The notes under the pieces are model-generated. The model ran no database searches. It worked only from the letters and a program-made list of their open reading frames with translations, and was not told where the DNA came from. From positions 269,737-333,736 of the forward strand of contig JAQJVL010000790.1 in the NCBI GenBank assembly GCA_035578905.1: a DNA stretch of 64,000 nt, read 5' to 3'. Shown here one piece after another: positions 38,401-52,315 of the stretch (position 1 is the first letter of the stretch; every line of letters starts with the position of its first letter). The translations under genes and the position numbers were made by a program. Source of the DNA: Stictocephala bisonia. Lineage: Eukaryota > Arthropoda > Insecta > Hemiptera > Membracidae.

Positions 38401-38489
38401 TGGGACACAATATTAATTTGAAAAAATTACAAAATTAGGATCTTTTCCATTAATTCACTACTACTACTTTCTTTTTGTTTCAGTCAATT
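35401..38489. other. AT-rich non-coding stretch
   Basis: No supported gene. Frames at 35729-35926 (minus) and 36687-36896 (plus) are short and unrecognised. Confidence 0.55.
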
Positions 38490-38785
38490 CAATGCCACTT
38501 GATAAATATTCCATTGCTGTAAAAACTGTTCTCCAATCAGTTTTACGTTGTATTTTTTACTGTGGTATTCCTTATCCGCTAGGAATCCGGTATCGCTAGC
38601 TTTATCTTATCGCTTTCCAATAACTTCCACATGGATAGTGCATTCGGTGATAAGTCAATCAGTGGATTTGAAAGTTTGTGATCAACTTTAACCTAACCTA
38701 ACCCAACCTAACCTAATCATAATTGTGATAAAACAAGTAGTGGTAGTAAAGTAACGCAAAAAGTAGTGTTGGTGAATAAACAGAT
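38490..38785 (+). mobile_element. 5'-truncated LINE 3' tail with telomere-like motif
   Basis: It aligns to 35080-35360. Shared text includes ACTGTGGTATTCCTTATC, CTAGGAATCCG, TATCTTATCGCTTTCCAA, AGTTTGTGATAAACTTTA-like sequence and TAGTGGTAGT...AAAAAGTAGTG. In place of the other copy's short tract this one has TAACCTAACCTAACC and CAACCTAACCTAATC, i.e. TTAGG-type repeats on the complementary strand. Only the ORF2 C-terminus and 3' UTR are present, as expected for a truncated insertion. Confidence 0.8.
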
Positions 38786-38810
38786 AAGGTCTCAAAATCG
38801 TATATTAGAG

Positions 38811-38982
38811 TATTGACCTATCTACCCATACGCATTCGGTAGTACTAACCTCACCTTACACTTACTCACATACGGCGATATTGGCTCAACCACCCACCTG
38901 TACACGCACTGTGGTATTCACCAACCCACCTACCTATTCACGTACGGTAGTATTGACCCACTCATACACCTGTACACGTAAT
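38811..38982. repeat. Decayed 36-bp minisatellite, locus 3
   Basis: About five degenerate units, e.g. GTACGGTAGTATTGACCCAC and CACTGTGGTATTCACCAACC, in the same orientation as locus 1. It lies 25 bp after the LINE tail. Confidence 0.7.
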
Positions 38983-40736
38983 TTTAAATTAAATGAATTA
39001 GTTGTTGATATAGTTTGCCGATTTATATCTTCTTTACCTATTCAAATACTTCAGTATATGACGATATAAGTGCTTTCCTTAAACATTCCTGGCCCATAAA
39101 GATGAAAGTATAGGAGGTGGTTGGGTCGGTCCCAAGACAGCGTGAACAAAGTGTGTGTTTCTGAGTCAAACACTAACTTAGTCATTTGGTAATACAGTCG
39201 TGTGGTGGAAAACTCAAACATCAGTTGGTAACAATGTGGACTCCTCTCTTGTTTGTAGGTTGGATTTTCAGTTACAAGTTTGCGTTACTCTATCCAAGCG
39301 ACACAGTTTAAAATAAAGCTTTCCATATTCACAAATTCTGGGTTCCTATATTCATTAAATGTATATATTGCGTATAAATTTATACCAAATTGTTAACATA
39401 GAGCTTCCGAATTATTGACTTTAAATGTCTAACATTAACTTAAGTTCGTATAGGTTATTTTTTAAGGCAAAGTCTACCAAACTTTTTTATACATATATGG
39501 GCATTTATAATTTACCATCACCTAAACACGATTAATGTATTTAAACTTTGAATACAACATTTTAGTCATGTAGTTGTTTTAATTTTAATACCTTTGTCTT
39601 AGTATTGTTAATATTGGGTCACATTTTCTTGCTGGAAAAATATATAAAACAACCTTGAACTAAAATAAAAGTAATATTTTTAACCTCCTGATCAGCACAT
39701 GCTTTAAAATCTCATCCGTACTGTTTTATATATTATTTTTCTTCAGCGATTTTGAAAATCGAGTCATTATATTCAGGAAACACAGATGTCTAGTAAGTAG
39801 ATTTGAAGAAATTATAGTAAAATAGGTAAAAGATCTCTTAATAAATGCTAAATGGTAAAATATCTTGAGAATTTAATGGACTTATATCCCCTATTTAAAT
39901 GATAAGAAGTTTATTTTTATAATATTATACGGTATTAAAATAAACATATACGAAACTGTTTTAATACTTATTCACGATTCCTGTTCTCCATAAGGTAAAT
40001 GTTAATAATGAGTTGGAAAGTTATTACTTACCTTGCCAACTGATATTCCCATAACCACCACATACCATATGCCCACCAAACCTTCTACTACAGTTTGAAG
40101 ATAGTTTATTTCGTTAGTATTTGTAGTAATACTAAACAGTAACCTTGTTTTAGTACATTCTAACACTATAACTATGTGCCTCTCCTTCCACGATGCGGTT
40201 AAGAAATAGGTGTTATATATTCCATTTTAGTTGCCCTCACCGACATGTTTTAAGCTTTAATTAGTCTGTACAGAAACTAATAATTTTACATTATTAATAC
40301 CATCATTTTAAAAATGTTTTCACTGAAAAAGTGTTTTAATATTAATATATGAAAGTCAATATCCAAGTCATTTTTTTCTATTAATGTTCATATTAATCCT
40401 ACTTTTCAATACTTTTAGTCTGTGTCTAAGAAACGTTTGTATATGTTAGACACATAACAGATCTTAGCTCTGATGGTCCACCACTATTGGTCTATACTTA
40501 AGTTTCTTTTCATTGCTTAACTGATTTAATATTATGTAGTTTATTTAAAAACATAACTGTATTTTGTGTTCCAGTAATTTTACTAAATATTTTGGAGTAT
40601 GAAACCATCCTAAATTACTATAATACTATACAATACAAGTAAACGTCACACGACACACATTTATTACAATATAAGCACAAAATGCACAAATATATTACAA
40701 TACAAATATAAAATGCACAAATATTATGGTGATCAA
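38983..40736. other. AT-rich non-coding stretch
   Basis: No supported gene. A patch at 39100-39310 is less AT-rich but has no convincing frame. An imperfect duplication of AAATGCACAAATAT(A/T) occurs near 40680-40725. Confidence 0.55.
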
Positions 40737-40765
40737 TTTCGGTGAAACACGCTCACCTTCCTCAG
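40737..40765 (-). ncRNA. Possible second hammerhead-like motif
   Basis: On the minus strand the order is CTGAGGA, A, GGTG, a 9-base loop, CACC, GAAA. As in the PLE-linked motif, CTGANGA and GAAA flank a short stem with one extra base, and the total length is again 29 nt. No PLE protein remnant is recognisable beside it, so this may be the end of another element or a chance match. Confidence 0.3.
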
Positions 40766-43700
40766 ACCAAAGGGATTCACAAAAGAATGGAAAATGGTGT
40801 TCTACAACTCAATTTATAGGCCTATGATCACTATAATATTATGTAATTGTACAGTTATAATCAAATAGTTTTATATAATAATTATATTATACCATAAACT
40901 ATCCTAGACTGTTGTGACTAGCTGAAAAACACAATAAACCATTGTTTTTCACGTTTTAAAGATTTTAAATACTACTGTTGATGATTTTAAATATCACAGC
41001 ATGTATTTGAAAAACATGCAAATAATCAAAAGGTGGAATGTTTCTCTTCATTTAAGAAACAATAACATAATTGTGCATATATCATACAACTTTAACCATG
41101 TTTTATGTCTTCCGTTTTTACATTCTTGCAGTAACTTGGCCATGTGTATACATGAAAGTGCATGTATAAATGGGATATCCATTTAGTTAAACTGTTTCTG
41201 TTTGTAAATAACATAAAACTCTCCGGGAAATAAAATTAGTTACAGTAATATTAATGCTTGTTGGGTTACTTTTTAAACATACATCGATATTTCACTTCAA
41301 AATGATTATTCAGTATATTCCCTATTGTAAACACAACTCTTCTTAAAACATAGGCTTTAGTTTGCATATATAATTAAATAATATACATATATAAGTTGTA
41401 TAAATATCAAAGAGTTCTAGAATCTACTAAAAATTAGCTAAAGCACAATTGAGAGAATAAATAAATGTATTTACTTTTTCAAAAGGTTAAATACATATTT
41501 ATAAGCTTGATAAATAAACATTCAACAAAAATTCACTCAAAAAACTAAAAAAAAACTAAATGTAACATAAGAACATAACATAACCAATTAATGTTAGGCC
41601 TACAGAAACACTGATATCTGATTTTAAATTACATAAAACTACACACTATTCACTCACTAAAACACTTATTACAATTATAAACTATATATAACTCATATTT
41701 AAATTAAATATAAAAATATTTTCCCGTCAAACACTCAACATCAAACAACGGTAATGATGAAGTGACCTCGTTCGCCTTTACGAGTTGTAACTTTACTATT
41801 CACTGCGGCTTCATGAACAATAATTTGCGTAGCATTGTAAACAGAAACTCGTGTTTCGTTTAGTGTTATTGGGATCATTCCGGTGTTGTGGAGTCAAGAA
41901 TTACAATAAGTCCCATTCACCACTACTGCGCGTGGTGCGTAAAACCGAACGAGATAGGCATATATGGTTCAATATAAACCTTACTTTAAATTCCGTTTTG
42001 TTTTTGTACCAGCCACCCATATACTAAAACTGTTTAAATCATAGGATATTATACTGGTTGGTGTGGTGAGAGGGATGGTGTTGAAATATAAAATGATATA
42101 AAAAGAATTTGTTTGGGAACAATAACAAAAATACAAATAAATGATAAGTTGTATAAATAAATAAGAACAGGCTATAACAATATTAATTAATAAAGAATGA
42201 AATTGAAAACAGTTTCAAAAATATACATATTGGTAACTAACTGAAAATCAATGTTAAAAAGCAATAAAATATTAAATAATAATAACACATGTGGACAAGT
42301 AAATAAACCATGAAAGTGTTAATTGGTTCCCACAGTAAAATTTTTAAGTGATTCCCAAAAATCCTAACAACTAAAATACATTTATTTCATAACAATTCAA
42401 ACCCTGCGTTTTAAAATATTTCATAAAACTGGATAAAATATTAATATTGTTTAGTTGTACATTTAAAATGTGTCGGGAGTTATTTCACAGAACTAATATG
42501 AAAGTTTAGCAAAATTTTAATAGAATGCGTTTAACAATTATAATTTCCAAACATCTCAAAATTTTATTGAACATGTGTTTTAAGATTTCAATCGTACTAA
42601 CCTTAAATTTCACAAACTTAAGGGAGAAATGTGTCACGTATTTATAAAATCACTAGGTAGAGTATGTCGCGTGCGATAAAGGACGTTGTAAGTACAACTA
42701 TGGTAACCCAAGGATCACGAATCTACTACAGTCAAATCGTGAATAAAAACAAAGGATTCAAGAATTCTAAAATATTTTTCTCGTTTTTTCGTACTTAAAT
42801 TTAATTTATCTACTGTAAAATACTCATACAATTGCATTGTTATTGGTCTAAAATCTACAAGCGTTGATTTCACAAACTGGTTTGTAGATTTTGTTTTGTT
42901 TTTCCATTTTCATTCTTAATATATATAATTCTGGAAATATTTGCTTTTTTAGCCATTCTAAAAATTAATAAATATAAAATAGTAATGGCCTATGAAACCA
43001 ATAACAATGGCTAACGTTTTTATACTATAATACAGTTAAAATCAAAAACAATCATAATGTTAGGTTTGTTAATTTGTTTGAAAGGAATTGAAATTAGTTT
43101 TAGAAATTAAATCGAAATATATGCAAAAAAAGCTTTATTATTTAGTCATGAGAAGCTAATTTAATGTTAATGTTTATAATTAATCTCTTAGTAAGGTATT
43201 TTTTAATGTTTAATTTTAAACTACTATTTAAAGATAGAGTAGAACGAGTCAGTCGTTAGAAGATACTTGGAACTATGAAAATAAGAATTTTTATTAGCAT
43301 TGATTTGGGAAGTTAAAGTGTTCGATTTTCAGCTATGTTGGAATGGACCAAACACCAAAAGTGAGGATTTATTGGTAAACCTTGAATGTGTTTTTAAATA
43401 AATACTCCTCACATAGGTGCTCATGAATTTTTTATGTTGGATATAGGTCTAACGAAAGGCTCTAATGCGAAGTAAACGTAACTGATCCATGCAAGTATTT
43501 ATGAGCTGTTATTGTTATCTTGAAGGACTAATCCTTATAGTAACATCTTTTCCTAACAAACTGACTATACACTCAACCTTATTAATAACTATTTTACTGC
43601 ATCATAGGAAACTACAAAAAATATTGTCGTAACACTGAAAATGTGTTAAACTTTTTCTACTAGTCCCTTGTAGATAGTGTTGAAAAATATTGGCACATAA

Positions 43701-43921
43701 ATGAGTGTTCGTTTAAGAGAGGCAAATCAGAACTTACCAATGATCTGTGGGTCTTTTCTAATATCCAAACTCACCAACATGCATCCCATGGTCATGTTCC
43801 AAAATTTACGCAAACCCCACCTCAAAATATTTAAAATGTTCATACCACCCCACTACACAAGGCTAATCAAGGCACTGAAGAGAGGTGTAGTTGTAAACGA
43901 TTAAATAGGGATGGTAAATAT

Positions 43922-43923
<2 letters not shown>
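40766..43923. other. AT-rich non-coding stretch
   Basis: No supported gene. Frames at 41001-41186 and 43701-43904 are short and unrecognised. Confidence 0.55.

Positions 43924-43952
<29 letters not shown>
43924..43952. repeat. Homopolymer T tract (29)
   Basis: Twenty-nine T residues. No retroposon body is recognised beside it. Confidence 0.9.
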
Positions 43953-43957
<5 letters not shown>

Positions 43958-44908
43958 GTTAACCATTTAATGTTTTTAAGCTTAAAACTAACCATTAAAT
44001 AAAAATTAATTATTCAATATTTGATAAGGTATAACCAAATAGGGATTCAATGCGTTGACATGGAAAAATCAAAGTAAATTATAAAAAAAGGATAGATTAA
44101 TTTTTTTTATGAAACCATCGGTTAAAACAGTTTTAATTCCTTTCATTGACAAGATCAGAAAAATTTTAAATGGACATCAAATATAAACTGAGAGTTTTTA
44201 CTTATGAACTTACTCGAGTTTGGCTGATGTAATCCAGTATGTTATGGATATGGAAGTGAACATACATACGTGAAATGAGACTACTTAATCATTTTTCTTG
44301 ACCTTAAAGAATAATTTAAATAAAAACTAGCATGATAAACTACCGTTATAATGTTATTAAATAAAAGTTGTAAGGCAATTGTTGAAAATGTAACAGAGTG
44401 AGTAGATAGGACTGGCGTTAAGCACGATTGACACCAACGATGTTTCAAGCAATCTTAGTTTTCTCTGAAGCGTTGAATGTTTTCATGGTCGTAACAAATG
44501 AAACTCCACCCTTCTGACCTCCTTGGCATCTCATGCAACTACAGGTAGTCTTATCTGTCAATAAGTATTAGAACACAGCCGTAAAACATTTAATGAAATG
44601 AAATGTCTTCATAAAGCTTTTTAAGTTCCGTGATTAGGAATTATAGTTTCCAGTCCAAACTTCTCCTCTAACTAATGGGATGCATATTATTAGTATCGAG
44701 GCTTATTATTAATTATTATTATTATTATGCATTTAGCCGAGATATAGACTAATAAATGTGATGTTTGCAGATGCACGAGTGTAGTCATTGTTATTGTTTA
44801 ACTGTTCCACGAAAAAAGCTATTTATTAATATCCCAATAGCCAAGGCAACTAAGGGACCTATAGCTGTACGTGGAATCCAAACCACGTAATGTTTTTCTG
44901 ATTTTTAG
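43953..44908. other. AT-rich non-coding stretch
   Basis: No supported gene. A (TTA)n-like tract lies near 44705-44727. The last bases form a pyrimidine-rich run ending in AG at 44907-44908. Confidence 0.5.
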
Positions 44909-45142
44909 CCAACTGACAAGCTTGGTACTCAGTTCTCTTCTCTACACACCACAACCTTGACTACCATCCAATATAGATTCCCAGACTTCACTAGTAGTGT
45001 TCACGTCAATGGCAACCGTTTAGCGGGCGCCGAGATGATATTAGGAGGATCGAGCATAGAACCTACAATCTCCCCAACACGTTGTCCCCAAGTAGAGGGG
45101 TTAAAGTACTGCGTCACTAGTGGAGACACTGATATTAAGTAA
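44909..45142 (+). CDS. Candidate terminal exon, unknown product
   Basis: A well-formed splice acceptor (TTTTTCTGATTTTTAG, ending 44908) is followed at once by a frame of 77 codons and a TAA stop at 45140-45142. The only frame that stays open from the acceptor is this one. The peptide begins PTDKLGTQFSSLHTTTLTTI, has VHVNGNRLAGAEMILGGSSI in the middle and ends KYCVTSGDTDIK. The segment has clearly higher GC than its surroundings, as a conserved exon or a piece of a transposon might. I recognise no domain. No upstream exon was identified and no clear AATAAA signal follows closely. It could equally be a decayed repeat fragment. Confidence 0.2.
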   Translation, partial: PTDKLGTQFSSLHTTTLTTIQYRFPDFTSSVHVNGNRLAGAEMILGGSSIEPTISPTRCPQVEGLKYCVTSGDTDIK

Positions 45143-48100
45143 TCACTACTTGACACTTACAGGTATTTATTTTAAATAACATAACTTTATTGCATGATTA
45201 TGGTGCATAGGGCAAATATAGGATAGAAATTCCCTTTCTCAATTACATTTTAAATTAAAAATATTACTTCACTTATAAAGAGTAGTGATAATAAAGTTAC
45301 AGGTGAAATTAATTTACCATACAAAGCTCTCTTAGTAAATGTACAATTTGCACTGTTAATATTTGCCCTGGATATTGCATACGGAACACTGATTACATTA
45401 CTAATGCAAATAGGAACTCCAACTCAAGTTCTTATATGATTACATGCATAAATTGATTCTTGCAGATTGATAAGTCATACCATGCATTATTAATGGCTGA
45501 GATTCATAAGCGAGTCTATAGTGTTACATTAACAAGCATATATTGTTACTTCTAAAGCAATAATTTCACAATATAAACGTTGATCTACGTAAACAACTGT
45601 CCATTAATATCGTGCACTTATGTTAGTCTTTACTACATACATGTTTAGGAAACATATTTAGAATTACTATACCTCAATTCTAAAATTTCAATGAGGTAGA
45701 ATTGAAATATTTAAATAGAGGCTTACCAAGAATATATTTCAGTTCCATACAGTGTCCTTGCCAAAATTAGATGTCTCCTGTACGTCATAAATCTTAGAGA
45801 AATACCACTTTTACATTGAAGTTTGAAAAACTTATTAATATTATTGTACATTAAATCGTCATAAATGTATAAGGGTTTTGTTTTGTTTATTTGGGAGGAA
45901 TGACTTATTGATAAATATACATTAAACATAGAATAAAGTCTATCGCACACTAAAATATTCATTAAAATATCCTCCAAGCAGACGACTTTTGGCTGAAAAG
46001 TTGGTCATAGTGTGACAATATTCAACTGGAATAACCTGATATCGTGGCAGAAAGAAAGTTCAATGTAGTAGAACGAAACCTCTCCTGCCACGAAGAAAGA
46101 CCCATATTTTGATGTTGTACTTTATGTGGTCCAATTTTAATCATGCAGGACTAATAAATAATAATAAAAAGCATAATAATTCTAGAACAATATATGGGTT
46201 GAATTGAGAGTCATTATTATAAATAATTATAATTTTAACAAAAACATAGAATTTTATTTACCGTAATCTTAAATGTTACCTTTAAGGGATTATAATTGTC
46301 AAGACTAATTTATATCCTTAAAAATGTATGAACCCACAATTATAATTTACAGAATTATATTAAATAAAGATCACCTAATAGCAAATATCCAACCTAGTTC
46401 GATCACTGCTTGGCCTACCAACCACTACGAGGCTCTAGTGTCTCCCATTGCATGTGTACTCGACATCAGCACTCGTAGCAGATAATTGCCCAATTAGCTA
46501 ACGAAATAAACCGTGGAAAAGCCTTCCTTCTTTATTTTCAATTTATTGGTAATTCTGAATAATTCTACATTTATTTACGTCATAAACTAATGTTATAATT
46601 AGGCATTTCGATGGACTACTTATCAATATGAGTGTTAAACATAAATAATTATTAATATTATTTTTCCATTAGACCGCAAGTTATCGTGTGAAGAGCAAAT
46701 GCAAGGTTTTTTAATATAAACACACATTAAATGAGAGGTCAGTGTAGAATTGACCACGTCAGATGTAATGGTGGCCATTTTATTTTCGTTTCTAATCTAT
46801 TTTAACCCAACAAACTCTAAAGGTGCCTCATATATTATTCATTCTGTATTCATTCTGAACAATCATTGCAAAAAGTAGCATTTCATTATCTGTGGTAGCA
46901 TATGTTTGTATGTGCAATGGGTTTTTTAATTTATGTGTTTTGTTATATATTTTATGAATATGATATACTTCAAATTATTTTTTCACAATCTATTTTTCAC
47001 AACCTTCTTAAAAAGATGAGTTTTATACAAATGTAATGTTATATATAGAATGATAATAAATATAGACAGTTATTGTATCCACATAAACATTAAACTTAAA
47101 AGTTATAGTATTTTTCTTAATAGTTATTTTACTTGGCTATATAATAAAATAATGTATAAGATACAAGTTTACCACTTAAATTGCTATCGTATATATTTCA
47201 ATGTAATCAAACATTTGTTATAATCTAATGTCTTACTATTAATAAATAATATGGTTACAAAAAATAGTGAATTTATATAAAAGAACCAGTCCACCAAAAT
47301 ACTGTTTATTGGTAATATTATTATCTTATTTATTGGCAATATAACAATATCTTCACCTTCGATATTACTTTACATCTTGATATTGCTTTATGAAAAATTT
47401 GCCAAGGGCAATACAAATTAGCTGAAAGTAAAAATAAATTGTTTCATGTTCTTTTGGAGCATGCTTAAAAGCATATTTTAGTGAAGTATACAAAGGTGAA
47501 TAATTTTTTGTAAATGATTTACAATATGTTCATTCAATCATTGAATGAAAGTTGGTGTGCTTGTGGGGTTTATTTTAATTTTATATATGTAGCTTAAGCA
47601 GATATATAGCATGAAATTACTTTATTCCTATTTTAGAGAACAATTCGTTCCTAACATTTAATATTTATATCGTACATACATTTGTATCATATATAATATA
47701 ATCTTTGAGTAAACCCCAAATTGTTTCAGGTACTTTTAAATAAATGTGTAACAAATAGGATATAAAAATACTGCAAAACTTGATTCCCTATTTAAAAACT
47801 AAAATTAATTACTCAGACCATAAGCATAATCTTGTTTGTTGAGGCTCGAATTTTTTGCTATGCTCTTCACATTTAGAATATTTAGCCGCAAATCTTCCAC
47901 ACCAACAAACTGTACAACAATAAAATGTTATCATTTGCAGAATTATAAGTAAAACTCAATAATACTTTACATTAAATAGTTTATATTTCTCTGTCAAAGT
48001 AAGAACTAACTTATTTATAAAATTTCTTCATGATTAAAATGTCTGAATCTTTTTATATGGTCGTAGCCAATAATTATCTGCTACATATTGTTAAACATTA

Positions 48101-50214
48101 ATTTACGAGTTAAACATAAAATTAAAGTAATTCTTAGCAAATATTTCTTTGTAATAAACGATGATTTACACAAGCTCACTAACGCAATCCCTTAGTGTCA
48201 AGCCATAATGTCTAGTATAGCATTTTCTATGGGATAAAACTATGTTATGATGGTATATTCACGGTAAAATATGTTTTCAACATAATAGCAATACACTATT
48301 GCTATATTTTTCACAGTCGGAGGGAAATTGTAACCGGAATCGGATCTAAAAGTTATTTATTTATTTATTTATTTTAGTGAATAAAGATAAAGCTGTCAGT
48401 TAAACGCTAAACGATATTACGATTTAGCCACAAACCGTAACTAATAAGCCAATTTACATTATCAGCTAATAAGTAATCATGGAATACTTGGACATATGAA
48501 CCAATAGGTATTAAAACTGGATTATTTATATATTATAAATTGATTAAACAAGAAAATATGATAGCTAGACGAATTTATGTGAAGTTTATTAATTTAGTGT
48601 TACCGTAATATAAATTCCTGACCAATAAAATATTATGTATAATTATAAAATACAAATTTTAGAGGCAATGAGAATCAGATAATTGATACGAAATATCATT
48701 TAAACATTATATTGCCAGATATAAGATGTATGGTATCATTCTGAACTGAAGATGCACATAATATTTAACAGCCAATCGAAATGTTAACAATTTATGATCA
48801 TATAATTTATCAAATGAACAATATTTTCCCTTTTAAAAAACTGAATTATATGGCATTTGTAATGTAAAATAATTATTTTAAATACATTAAATTATTATAT
48901 TAATTCATTAATATTCATTTCAAATATATAGCTAAAGAACATGGAAGTATTTTTAAAGATAAACTACTTTGTACACTCTGGCTTCATCATATTTTCTAGC
49001 TAAGAAAGCTTGTATAATATGGTCCTCTATTGTTTTAGAATATACGTCATCATTTACATATTAATTAAAAATAATAATCTATGATAAAAAAACCCTGAAT
49101 AACTTATAAGAATAGCATATTTTGGTAGGATCCATTTTTGGGCATACTTTTTTGTACAGATTCAACACAACACTCTCTAGGCTATACATGTGCAACTACT
49201 TTGCTTTCTTTTTACCTTTTCTTTTTGTTACATAAACGATAATAATTTAGACCCTAGATAGCTGTGATAAATAATTTAATACCTAAAGTGAGCACTTGTG
49301 AATCACGCCATTTACGTTGCCATGCCGGTAATCGCTTACTGATTTCCTGATAGCATCGGCTGGGTGTCCTTCTGTGTATTTATTTGCACGCAGTCTGCTG
49401 ATGTATATTCTGCTGTATAGCATTTAGAGCTGATATAAGTATTAGATGAACGAAAAAATATTCATTAAAAATATTGATATTTATAATGAATAAATATCAT
49501 CAATTATTACTCCACCATACCCTATTATTTAAGAGAGGCCGTTTCGCTTCACGAAAACCGCTAAAAACATCAGTTTCTATTTCATTGACTCAATCAGTAA
49601 TATTTATCTCATCACAACATTTGAAAGGGGAGGGATTTTCTTTAGTGGACTAAAATTCTTTTAGCAAAATTTTAGTATATTTATTTAGTTTTTATAGTAA
49701 ATATATGACAGTTCAAATTTAAACCTTATCCATGTAAATACAAAAATTTGTTATTTGAAGTTTTGGTCCACTTAACCGTTATTATACATACAGTGTTCAT
49801 TATAATCCATTATAATAATCAAAAGCACGAAAAGTCCATTTTAAATAAAACATCATCTTTCAGCTTGCCGAAAATAAAATTGTATGGCTACTTTAGGGCT
49901 TTCGAATTCTTAGCGGTTGCTTAGCAGTTTGGGAAATGGCCTTCTTAAGCAGTTAAATCCTGAATGTATAACCAGAGGTAAAGTCGTGTGATTTGAAATC
50001 AGAATGCAACTAAAAAAAAACAAAAATAATAATAATAAAAAATAAACAATCCCTCCATAGCAATAAACTTGGTCCTAAAGTTTTAGTATCGTTCCTTTTC
50101 CATGAAGTTCAACGGTAAGAAGCAATAATGGTAAAATAGTTTAACAGAACCACATTATCACATTTACAACATTTCCAAGGCTATTGATAACAATGATATT
50201 TCAAAACCAAGCTG
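45143..50214. other. AT-rich non-coding stretch
   Basis: About 5 kb with no supported gene. An 84-codon minus-strand frame at 45723-45977 is unrecognised. No satellite array or tRNA-like element was seen. Confidence 0.55.
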
Positions 50215-50238
50215 TTTTTTTTTTTTTTTTTTTTTTTT
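50215..50238. repeat. Homopolymer T tract (24)
   Basis: Twenty-four T residues. Confidence 0.9.
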
Positions 50239-52315
50239 AATTAGAGGCTATGAGTTTATTTCTATACTTAATTTTTTTTAATTAGCAGTTTGACCTTATT
50301 TGTTTCAAAATGTGATTATCTTGGCAACTTGTCAAGCCCTTAATAAAACCTTAAAAGATTAAAACCCTCATTTATATCTGGGTATTTAAGTGTGATAAAC
50401 CAATTTACCGGATAGAGTATACATATATTTAAAACCTTCAGCTATTGACAAAACCTAACAAATACTCCGTCTTATTCTCTGCTAGATTTTCATGTTCGAA
50501 TTTTTAAGCCAAATACTTACAGGAATATTCAATTTTCAAGGCTGACCGATAAAGAACTAAACAGTGAACGAAAAGGCCCTTGAGTAGGCCTATTAAAGAT
50601 TCACAACTTATAATAGCACATATCATAACGACAAGAATGTTCTGCTGCACGTATAGATGTGCGTCTTACATACAGCTAGGGATCAGTCATATACCATACA
50701 TAATATATAAAAGAGGCCAGTACAATCGAGGTACATTGCTGTACAGGAGCAATGAGGTAAATATAAGGATACATCGAAAACTATCACAATAAGATAAATA
50801 TACTTTTCTACATTATGTAAGATAAAAAGTGGCTGAGTAAGACATTTAATTACCTTATTATATGTTTGCATGGTTTAATGATCTAATTAGTAATATATTA
50901 ACCAACTAATTATATCAATCATGGTGCATAGTTCCCTAATTATGTAGGTTTGACAATATTACCTATAGACACGTTTATCAAATAGCATTAATATTAAGCA
51001 TTAAAACAAACACGTCTTCTAGCTAACTTTCTTACAATATTTTACTAATACTTTCCTCAATAATTATATAAAATTAAAAAAATTCCCGTAACAAAATTGT
51101 CATAGAACCAAAAAAAATCTAATTTATATGTAATATATAATATAAAATATGGTAGATACAAATAAAAAGGGCCAAACAAAGGTAACGTTATTGACATTGC
51201 ATTTGTATTACACTACTTTTATTTAGTGTTTAAAGTATCAAAGGCCGTTAGGAATATATAACATAAAGACTTATTCAAAACAGACACATTTGGTGGCAGG
51301 CTGCAGCAGGACCTGTCTGATTACGAAACACCGTTTATGATGATATATGCAGATTAGTTTACACCTGTTATTGTCAGAATTATTGTTACCCCTTATATCA
51401 TATATACAGTACAGAAATGAACTGCCTATGTATAAACTAGTTCACGTTAGGGCTACTATTTTAATAAATTGAATGATAAATATAATGAAATACCCTTTTT
51501 TTGCCGTTGAACTGCCTATATCTACAAAGACCGACATTGAAGCTTCATTCCAACAACTCCCAAACATAAATGTGAGAATATTGTATTTCAAGATCACTTA
51601 CCATAGCTACGACTTAATTGGGAATATTGGATTTATGAAGCCCCTATTGAGTGAACAACTCTTGCAAAGAGCATTTATCTCTCTTTGACTGTGTTCCTTG
51701 CTTGCGTTTTGAAACACTAATAATGTTAATGTAACGTTTTAATGTTTCTGATTAGACGATGACTTTAATGTGTGTTGCACTCAATTAGAGATTTGGAAAT
51801 TAATTATAATAATATAAATATTTAAACATCATTTCAACAAGGATGTGCTAGTACAGTCATAATGCTTGATTTAATTGTTCAATCCATATAATTTGATGAT
51901 ATTAACGTTAGATATGTTCCTCAACATCCGGATTAAGCTACAAAAACTATGAAGGTAGTTTTTCATAGCAAATAAAACGTTTAACAGATTTATAAAAATT
52001 ACTACATTTTTTGATGTTATAAATATATCAGCCTTTGAGGTTACGTAATTTTAATATTTTTCTGAATTTTCAGAGATCCTATTTGCATTTTGAATTTAGA
52101 GTTTGAATTTAGAAACAATTAATTTTGGAGTACGTGGGTAAAAATAAGTGGAGCATCAAAAATAATTGTTGCTACAATTATTTATTTATTTTTTAATTTT
52201 TTTTTGCTCTAATTTGATGATCAGAGTTCAACTGTTTTGACAGTTTACGATAAGGAAATAATGTAGTGGCCAGTAAGCAATTTGTAAAATGTAAAGTGAT
52301 TTTGTAACTCGTGAC
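50239..52315. other. AT-rich non-coding stretch
   Basis: No supported gene. Frames at 50580-50792 and 51473-51688 are unrecognised. Confidence 0.55.

Noticed and set aside
45723..45977. 84-codon minus-strand frame
   Set aside because: No recognisable motif, AT-rich composition and no splice or regulatory context.
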